From: Spirochaetaceae bacterium
Lineage (GTDB): Bacteria; Spirochaetota; Spirochaetia; DSM-2461
Length of the DNA stretch: 5,699 nucleotides
Direction: 5' to 3'
Assembly: GCA_016342385.1 (NCBI GenBank)
Contig: JAEINM010000285.1
Location: forward strand, 1 to 5,699
Below, piece by piece: positions 1 to 4,024 of this stretch. The notes beneath the pieces are model-generated. The model saw only the letters and a program-made list of their open reading frames with translations, did no database searches and was not told the DNA's origin. Position 1 is the stretch's first letter, and the number at the start of each line of letters is the position of its first letter. Both the position numbers and the translations under genes were made by a program.

Positions 1-537
1 GATTTTACCATTTTTCTCAATTGTCCCCTCGTAAGTATAGAATGCATTAAATGGGATTCTTATTACATAATTAATACCGAAAATACTATTGAGGTCGTGA
101 ATCTCTTCTCCGGGAAAAACCCATTTTTCACCGGGTTTGACATCACCATCGGGAAAGCGCGGAATATCCCGGACAGAAGGGAGTGTCGTATTTTCAATAG
201 CTCCGGAATAAACACCTTTCAGATCTCGTGTAAAACGGGCGTATTCTTCTGAATTCCACTGATAAACGCCTCCATCTACCGTTCTTTCTGAAATCTGGTA
301 AACAGCATCAATATCTCCCCTATTGCTGTAAACTTCTGATACTGCAACAGCAATGCGATTTAAGAATTCTTTGGAGAAGAGAATTTCATCATTGACTTTG
401 ACGGTCTCCTGCACTTCCGAAACGATTCTGTAATTATCACCATCACTGTATTGAAACTTGAAATCCACTGAATACAGCAGACCGGGAAGCATGAGAAATA
501 GCAGAAAAAAGTAAACCCTGTAAGTCCTGATAATCAT
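1..537 (-). CDS. Exported protein, OmpA-family-like N-terminal region (3' part beyond left edge)
   Basis: The frame is open from the ATG at 535-537 to base 1, giving 179 codons with no stop, so the C-terminal part lies outside the window. The start is supported by AGGAG at 544-548, 6 nt upstream. Residues 1-23 form a signal peptide: Arg near the N-terminus, a hydrophobic run (YFFLLFLMLPGLL), and likely cleavage after Leu-Tyr-Ser. There is no lipobox cysteine, so a lipoprotein is unlikely. The mature part is soluble and beta-rich, with a distinctive stretch around residues 123-150 (SVRDIPRFPDGDVKPGEKW). From memory, this layout resembles the N-terminal region of spirochaetal periplasmic or outer-membrane proteins that end in an OmpA peptidoglycan-binding domain. 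That domain would lie beyond the edge, so the family call is an inference; a signal-peptide-bearing envelope protein is certain enough. The gene is divergent from the RNA-binding-domain gene at 760. Confidence 0.8.
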   Translation of the reverse strand, partial: MIIRTYRVYFFLLFLMLPGLLYSVDFKFQYSDGDNYRIVSEVQETVKVNDEILFSKEFLNRIAVAVSEVYSNRGDIDAVYQISERTVDGGVYQWNSEEYARFTRDLKGVYSGAIENTTLPSVRDIPRFPDGDVKPGEKWVFPGEEIHDLNSIFGINYVIRIPFNAFYTYEGTIEKNGKI

Positions 538-566
538 TTGAGTCTCCTGTATAAAAAAATATCCCA

Positions 567-595
567 ATTAAAAGCAAATTCTTGACAAAACACAA
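567..595 (-). promoter_or_regulatory. Candidate promoter for the leftward exported-protein gene
   Basis: On the minus strand, TTGTGT (590-595) and TTTAAT (567-572) are separated by 17 bp. The -10 matches TATAAT at five of six positions; the -35 matches only its TTG. The start would lie about 20-25 nt before the ATG at 537 and leave the AGGAG site intact. It is assigned by eye in AT-rich DNA, where such matches are common. Confidence 0.35.
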
Positions 596-635
596 GTCTG
601 TTAATAACTTATTTATTGTCTTATATATTTATAGT
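582..635 (+). promoter_or_regulatory. Candidate promoter region for the DbpA-domain gene
   Basis: A perfect TTGACA lies at 582-587, but 17 bp downstream the hexamer is only TAACTT (605-610). A better -10, TATATT at 624-629, sits 17 bp after TTAATA (601-606), and TATAGT follows at 630-635. The exact pair cannot be decided by eye. The TTGACA lies inside the spacer of the opposing candidate promoter, so the two would compete for polymerase. Any of these choices leaves a leader of roughly 115-145 nt before the ATG at 760. Confidence 0.35.
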
Positions 636-639
636 GATA

Positions 640-759
640 GTATTGGTAGATAGTTTATTTAAACTTTAGCAGAAAATAAGGGAACAGAGAAGTTTTTCTG
701 TATTAAAATCATTTATTTCCATAAGACATTTTTTTATTGTTTATTAAGGAGTAATCGCA
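640..759 (+). other. AT-rich leader of the DbpA-domain gene with two small inverted repeats and an RBS
   Basis: No gene is seen here. An inverted repeat AGTTTA-TT-TAAACT lies at 652-665; its two-base centre makes it more plausible as a DNA site than as an RNA hairpin. A short hairpin, ACAGAGA/TTTCTGT with loop AGTT, lies at 684-701 and includes one G-U pair. Neither is followed by a T tract, so they are not terminators. The ribosome binding site AAGGAG is at 746-751, 8 nt before the ATG. I recognise no known riboswitch. Confidence 0.4.
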
Positions 760-1206
760 ATGAGCAGAGTTGACGATGTTTTAACTGATTCAATGATATC
801 TGCTATAGATGCTTTGCTTTTAAAGGTTAAGGAAGATACAGATCCCGATGACCTGAAGCTCTATAAAAAGATTTTCAAGAAAACAGTACCTTTACATTTA
901 CGTTCATGGACAACAGCATATCTTCTCAAACAGGCTGTTGAATCAAAATCAAAAAGAAAAATTACCGGTGGAACCTCCCTTTTTATCAGTGTTGGAAAAA
1001 ACCGCAGGGTATACCCCCGTGACCTGATTCAGTTATTTATAGGAACCGGTAAAATTAAAAGAGAAGAAATTGGGGAAATTAAAGTACTGGACAGTTATTC
1101 TTTTATTACTGTTTCAGAAAATAGTGCCGCCAAAGCCATCGATAACCTCGACGGAATAAATTATCGGGGAAGAAACCTTGTGGTCAATTTCGCCAAGAAG
1201 AAATAA
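760..1206 (+). CDS. Free-standing DbpA-type RNA-binding domain protein
   Basis: This 148-residue soluble protein starts at an ATG preceded by AAGGAG at 8 nt. Residues 72-145 match the DbpA/YxiN RNA-binding domain, an RRM-like fold normally found at the C-terminus of DEAD-box RNA helicases. Recognisable elements are TSLFISVGKNRRVYPRDLI (72-90), the EIGEIKVLDSYSFITV strand pair (103-118) and the closing LDGINYRGRNLVVNFAKKK. In DbpA and YxiN this domain binds 23S rRNA hairpin 92 and targets the helicase to ribosome assembly. Here there is no helicase core. The first 70 residues are helical and charged, with a basic stretch (KSKRK, 63-67) that acts as a linker. RNA or rRNA binding is a safe inference; the target and any partner helicase are unknown. 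The gene is monocistronic, with its own leader and a strong terminator just downstream. Confidence 0.85.
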   Translation: MSRVDDVLTDSMISAIDALLLKVKEDTDPDDLKLYKKIFKKTVPLHLRSWTTAYLLKQAVESKSKRKITGGTSLFISVGKNRRVYPRDLIQLFIGTGKIKREEIGEIKVLDSYSFITVSENSAAKAIDNLDGINYRGRNLVVNFAKKK

Positions 1207-1236
1207 TTTTTTTATTTATTAGATCTGTTCCAATTC

Positions 1237-1270
1237 AGGGAGGATGCTTTTGCATTCCTCCCTTTTTTTT
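1237..1270 (+). terminator. Intrinsic terminator of the DbpA-domain gene
   Basis: The stem AGGGAGGATGC (1237-1247) pairs with GCATTCCTCCCT (1252-1263) as 11 base pairs with one bulged T. The loop is TTTT and the T run reaches 1270. It lies 30 nt past the TAA at 1204-1206. The T tract ends at the stop codon of the convergent membrane-protein gene (1270-1272). In the leftward direction the same hairpin lacks a following U run, so it would be a weaker 3' end for that transcript. Confidence 0.9.
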
Positions 1271-2391
1271 CAAGTCAAAGCCTTTATGACTAAAATCAAG
1301 ACCCATGTATTAACGACCATAGCCGCAGATATAAACATCAGTGCCAACAGTTCATAGAACAATGCCTTACGCGTCGCTTTATTAATCAGAATTTCGGGAT
1401 TTTCCTCTATAAGCAGATATTCTTTCATGGGATCATCGGGTCGGGTCATCCATTTACCGTCATCTCTTTTAACTACCATTCCAAAAGCAGAATTATTCCA
1501 GAGAGAACCTGCCTGATCTTCATTGAAATGAATATTTCTGCGGGAATAACCTTCCGTGAGTGGAAAAAGAGGCCTGTCGGAACTGTATTTCATATGAAGA
1601 TAATCTGGATCACAGATATTGCGGTCTTCAAAACGGAGAGGTAGACTGATTAAATCCCGGTCAGCCCGGCAGAATCGCCCTTTTTTCCACATATTTGAAT
1701 AGAGAAGAAACAAGATAAGACCAGGAGGAATAAAGGGGATGATGGGCAGGGAGGAGACAATAATTCCCAGTATCAGTATGGTAGAACTGACCGCTGCTTT
1801 AATCATCATATCCAGCAGTAAGAGAGAAATAATTCCACCTGCAGAAATAGACCATGGCGTCATAAAATTCCAGTATTCATTCTTCTGTCTACCGCAAGTG
1901 ATAGAGCGCTCGAGGAGAGTCGTACTTTCACCATCATATATAATAACTGTAAGCGGTTCCGCCTTTGAACCCTTAAAAACAGCCCTTCCATCTTCAATTT
2001 TCACATCTCCGCTAATAAACACAGCGGTCCCCTCTGCGATTGAAAAAACTCTACTCCAGGATAGTTTTATGGGCATCTGGGAATTTTTCTTTTTTTCAGA
2101 AGGTACCATATAAATGTGACAGTACTTCATTTTTGCTGTCATTGTCATTTCCGAATTTTTTACCCAGAGCAGACCATGAGACTGCACAGCCTCGATCTCT
2201 CCGAAAAACCGGTAATGTCCTTCTTTTTTATCTGCGATAATCTCATCGTATCCACAGATAGGAAAAAATGAACAATCCACCATATTGATCCTGAATCGAC
2301 GCCAGATATTCCGGACGTAAAAAGCTCCTATTGCAGGGATCAGTAGGTAAAAAAGTAAGGGGATAAAAATAAGGACAAAAACTGCTGGCAT
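1270..2391 (-). CDS. Membrane protein of unknown function, possible GIDE/MULAN-like domain
   Basis: This 373-residue protein has four or five predicted membrane segments: 3-26, about 182-195, 200-232 (probably two passes with a central Pro-rich turn, IIPFIPPG), and 344-370. Between the first and second is a soluble, beta-rich segment (about 55-178). It has a FFGEIEAVQSHGLLWVK strand pair and then GTAVFISGDVKIEDGRAVF (121-139), immediately before the membrane. This order recalls the GIDE/MULAN-type domain of prokaryotic membrane proteins, where an OB-like unit precedes a transmembrane helix; this is a by-eye resemblance only. A second soluble segment (235-343) is charged and unrecognised. The ATG lies 8 bp after the stop of the preceding gene and has no good Shine-Dalgarno sequence, so expression probably depends on coupling to that gene. 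It is the last gene of the cluster begun by the DksA-like gene. Confidence 0.75.
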   Translation of the reverse strand: MPAVFVLIFIPLLFYLLIPAIGAFYVRNIWRRFRINMVDCSFFPICGYDEIIADKKEGHYRFFGEIEAVQSHGLLWVKNSEMTMTAKMKYCHIYMVPSEKKKNSQMPIKLSWSRVFSIAEGTAVFISGDVKIEDGRAVFKGSKAEPLTVIIYDGESTTLLERSITCGRQKNEYWNFMTPWSISAGGIISLLLLDMMIKAAVSSTILILGIIVSSLPIIPFIPPGLILFLLYSNMWKKGRFCRADRDLISLPLRFEDRNICDPDYLHMKYSSDRPLFPLTEGYSRRNIHFNEDQAGSLWNNSAFGMVVKRDDGKWMTRPDDPMKEYLLIEENPEILINKATRKALFYELLALMFISAAMVVNTWVLILVIKALT

Positions 2392-2399
2392 AGGATCTA

Positions 2400-2783
2400 T
2401 CAGGCTGTAAGAGAAACAACCAGTCCTGTTTCAGTGGCATTAAACCCACTCCCGGCAGCAGTAACAACACGATGCAGCTCCTTTGCATAAGTGTCAATTA
2501 ATCGGCTTGCCGCTTCGGAAGACATTTTTTCTGTACTGGAAATTGAGTGCTTCATTGAAGAATCACCCTTCATTCTGGTCAGATTTTCAATCAAATTATT
2601 CAGAATACGTATTTTTGAGATGGGAACTGTTTGCGAACTGTCTTTTGAGGAGTAACCATGTACATGTTTATAATAAGAATATAAAACCGATTTGCTGGCA
2701 ACAGGAAGACCTATTTTACCGCTTTGAGTTGTCGTTGAAAATTGATTATATCCAAGATTAAATCCACTGCCGGAAAGTCTCAT
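2400..2783 (-). CDS. Hypothetical protein, 127 residues, start codon inside a hairpin
   Basis: I do not recognise a named family. The protein is soluble, with no signal peptide or membrane segment. It opens with a Ser/Gly/Thr-rich segment (MRLSGSGFNLGYNQF) and has a basic/aromatic stretch at 33-42 (VLYSYYKHVH). An amphipathic helix-like region spans 54-72 (PISKIRILNNLIENLTRMK) and a second helical region 86-108. The tail is small-residue-rich. The start is well supported by GGAGGA at 2789-2794, 5 nt before the ATG, but both lie in a predicted hairpin (see the separate entry). It sits 52 bp after the DksA-like gene and 8 bp before the membrane-protein gene, so it is probably co-transcribed with both. 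I think similar small proteins exist in other spirochaetes, but I cannot name a role. Confidence 0.7.
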   Translation of the reverse strand: MRLSGSGFNLGYNQFSTTTQSGKIGLPVASKSVLYSYYKHVHGYSSKDSSQTVPISKIRILNNLIENLTRMKGDSSMKHSISSTEKMSSEAASRLIDTYAKELHRVVTAAGSGFNATETGLVVSLTA

Positions 2784-2819
2784 CTCTGTCCTCCATTATT
2801 ATTATCGGAAACAGAGATG
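2781..2819 (-). promoter_or_regulatory. Hairpin sequestering the Shine-Dalgarno and AUG of the 127-residue gene
   Basis: On the minus strand, CATCTCTGT (2819 to 2811) is exactly complementary to ACAGAGATG (2789 to 2781), whose last three bases are the start codon. After one bulged G (2790), UUCC (2810-2807) can pair with GGAG (2794-2791), the Shine-Dalgarno core, leaving a 12-nt AT-rich loop. The structure hides both the ribosome binding site and the AUG. It lies 16 nt past the stop of the preceding DksA-like gene and has no U tract, so it is not a terminator. A role in translational control is inferred. Confidence 0.55.
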
Positions 2820-2835
2820 TACTTTTAACTATTTT

Positions 2836-3192
2836 TTAATGTCTTTTTCTTTCTGTTTCCGTTTTACACTCAATACAGAAAACAGCATAGGGAATAGCTT
2901 CAAGTCTTGCCATGGAGATTTTTTTATTACATTTGGCACAAATACCGTATTTATCATTTTCAAGTCTGACTAAAGCGGCTTCCACTTTATTAAGTCGCAG
3001 TTTATCCTGATGACCGACCACTTCAAGTATCCGGCAGTCAATATCAGTTGAAGCAACATCTCCGAGATCCTTTACTCCCATATCTTCAACAGCTGCTCTA
3101 AAGTCTTCATTTTCATGCATCAACGTTTTGAGAATACCCTCTTTGGTTTTCAGTAGAACCTGACGCATATTGGAAATAAAATCCACATCCAT
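2836..3192 (-). CDS. TraR/DksA-family C4 zinc-finger transcription regulator
   Basis: This 118-residue protein has a C-terminal zinc finger with Cys85-x2-Cys88, 17 residues, then Cys106-x2-Cys109, in the family context KYGICAKCNKKI...RLEAIPYAVFCIEC. Upstream is a long helical hairpin (about 5-80). Its tip region holds DLGDVA (42-47), which keeps the Asp-x-x-Asp-x-Ala pattern by which DksA acts in the RNA polymerase secondary channel. Family members bind polymerase there and, often with ppGpp, adjust transcription of rRNA and ribosomal protein genes during starvation. The protein is shorter than E. coli DksA (151 residues) and closer to short TraR/DksA proteins. The start is supported by AAGGGG at 3201-3206, 8 nt before the ATG. 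It is first in a leftward cluster and divergent from infA. The ppGpp-dependent role is inferred; a YocK-type family member is an alternative. Confidence 0.9.
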   Translation of the reverse strand: MDVDFISNMRQVLLKTKEGILKTLMHENEDFRAAVEDMGVKDLGDVASTDIDCRILEVVGHQDKLRLNKVEAALVRLENDKYGICAKCNKKISMARLEAIPYAVFCIECKTETERKRH

Positions 3193-3235
3193 AACTTGGA
3201 CCCCTTATATCGTAACTTCAGTTAATTAGGCATAA

Positions 3236-3263
3236 AATATATCTCATTTCCATAAAATGTCAA
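3236..3263 (-). promoter_or_regulatory. Promoter of the DksA-like gene cluster
   Basis: On the minus strand a perfect TTGACA (3258-3263) is followed by a 16-bp spacer and TATATT (3236-3241), five of six matches to the -10 consensus. Transcription would begin near 3229, giving a leader of about 35 nt before the ATG at 3192. The -35 box is only 4 bp from that of the infA promoter. Confidence 0.6.
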
Positions 3264-3267
3264 GCAG

Positions 3268-3297
3268 TTGACAAATAGATAAAAGATAACATACTAT
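3268..3297 (+). promoter_or_regulatory. Promoter of infA
   Basis: A perfect TTGACA (3268-3273) is followed by an 18-bp spacer and TACTAT (3292-3297), four of six matches. Transcription would begin near 3304, about 30 nt before the TTG start at 3336. The -35 box faces the opposing one across GCAG (3264-3267). Confidence 0.6.
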
Positions 3298-3335
3298 TTG
3301 CTGAGAAATCAAAAATCCTCACAGGAGTTTATTTT

Positions 3336-3554
3336 TTGGCAAAAGAAGAAGCAATAGAAGTAGAAGGTGTCGTAAAAGAATCTCTTCCCAATACACTATT
3401 CAAGGTTGAATTAAAAAATGGTCATCTCATACTTGCACATCTATCGGGTAAAATGAGAAAACATTACATAAGAATAGTCCCGGGTGACAAAGTCAGAGTA
3501 GCCCTGTCCCCCTATGACCTGACTAGAGGTAGAATCATCTACAGGGAGCGCTGA
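3336..3554 (+). CDS. infA: Translation initiation factor IF-1
   Basis: The protein has 72 residues, exactly the usual length, and is one S1-type OB fold. Family hallmarks are the MAKEEAIEVEGVV start, LPNTLFKVELKNGH (17-30), HLSGKMRKHYIRI (35-47), PGDKVRVALSPYDLTRGRI (49-67) and a basic tail. IF-1 occupies the ribosomal A site during initiation and works with IF-2 and IF-3. The start codon is TTG at 3336-3338, supported by AGGAG at 3323-3327 (8 nt spacing) and by alignment with the invariant Ala-Lys-Glu opening; the next in-frame ATG would remove half the protein. The gene has its own promoter and is not in a ribosomal protein operon here. Its last 16 bp overlap the 3' end of the convergent Smr gene. 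Confidence 0.97.
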   Translation: MAKEEAIEVEGVVKESLPNTLFKVELKNGHLILAHLSGKMRKHYIRIVPGDKVRVALSPYDLTRGRIIYRER

Positions 3555-4024
3555 CGGACAACCGCCCAGGTTGCTCCGCTCCCCCCATCTCTTTTTTCAG
3601 GAACACCTATATCGCCGATATAGGGTGAAAGATCCAATACTGATTTAACCAGTGGTTTTAATACAGCTTCTCCTCTTGTATGATTTCCTTTCCCGTGAAT
3701 AATTAATATTTTTTTCGCTCCACAAGTATAAGAACGTCTGATAAAATTATTGAGTTCAATTCTGGCCTCATCTCCGGTCATACCATGTAGATCCAGAACC
3801 ATATCGGCCTTTTTACGTCTCATTTTCTCTCTGGAGACATTCGGAATATAGGTTTTTTTCTCTTCTTTTGTCTCGAGAATCTCCAGGTCGGGAGCATAAG
3901 TGTTTAAAAGTGCCTCCATAGAGATTGATTCTCTCTTTTCTCCGGATACCCGGTGATCTCTTTTCTTCCTGGGATTTTTCTCTGTGGCATTTTCCCAGTC
4001 ATCGAGAATATCTCCAAAATTCAT
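3539..4024 (-). CDS. Smr-domain protein (putative nuclease)
   Basis: This 161-residue protein has its Smr domain at about 75-158. Visible motifs are LDLHG (77-81), the helix GDEARIELNNFI (84-95), ILIIHGKGNHTRG (106-118) and GGSGATWAVV (147-156). These are the conserved blocks of the stand-alone Smr family (as in E. coli SmrA/SmrB). Family members nick DNA or cut RNA; SmrB cleaves mRNA at collided ribosomes. The N-terminal 70 residues are charged and low-complexity with no recognised domain, as in many Smr proteins, where this part directs binding. The ATG at 4022-4024 overlaps the stop of the preceding Bat-type gene by 4 bp (ATGA), with GGTGG at 4031-4035 as a likely ribosome site. Nuclease activity, and whether RNA or DNA is the target, is inferred from the family. 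Confidence 0.92.
   Translation of the reverse strand: MNFGDILDDWENATEKNPRKKRDHRVSGEKRESISMEALLNTYAPDLEILETKEEKKTYIPNVSREKMRRKKADMVLDLHGMTGDEARIELNNFIRRSYTCGAKKILIIHGKGNHTRGEAVLKPLVKSVLDLSPYIGDIGVPEKRDGGSGATWAVVRQRSL
3544..3597 (+). terminator. Possible infA terminator inside the Smr coding region
   Basis: GGGAGCG (3544-3550) can pair with CGCTCCC (3577-3583). As an alternative, CGGACAACC (3555-3563) pairs with GGTTGcTCCG (3569-3578) around a GCCCA loop, with one bulged C. A CTCTTTTTT stretch follows (3589-3597), but several bases separate it from either stem, so this is a weak intrinsic terminator at best. It overlaps the infA stop and encodes the C-terminus of the Smr protein on the other strand. 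Confidence 0.35.
3606..3624. repeat. 8-bp inverted repeat inside the Smr gene
   Basis: CCTATATC (3606-3613) and GATATAGG (3617-3624) are perfect inverted copies around GCC. They lie within codons for Pro-Tyr-Ile-Gly-Asp-Ile-Gly of the Smr protein and about 50 nt past the infA stop. The repeat could form a hairpin in either transcript, for instance as a 3' boundary of infA mRNA. No T tract follows, and the pattern may simply reflect codon choice. Confidence 0.4.

Noticed and set aside
1739..2240. Two rightward open frames (124 and 66 residues) opposite the membrane-protein gene
   Set aside because: They overlap each other and lie antisense to a longer frame with membrane-protein features. They have no supporting ribosome site or recognisable protein.
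2243..2497. Leftward 84-residue frame across the junction of the membrane-protein and 127-residue genes
   Set aside because: It is out of frame with both neighbours and spans their well-placed stop and start. It is a shadow.
2483..2761. Rightward 92-residue frame opposite the 127-residue gene
   Set aside because: There is no ribosome site or family resemblance. The opposite strand has a clear start with GGAGGA and operon context.
2796..2807. ATT/ATA trinucleotide run as a microsatellite
   Set aside because: It has only about three to four units and is better seen as the AT-rich loop of the hairpin.
2781..2840. Inverted repeat at 2781-2819 as a rightward terminator, since T-rich DNA follows at 2821-2837
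   Set aside because: No rightward gene lies upstream, the T-rich part is not directly after the stem, and one arm coincides with a leftward start codon.
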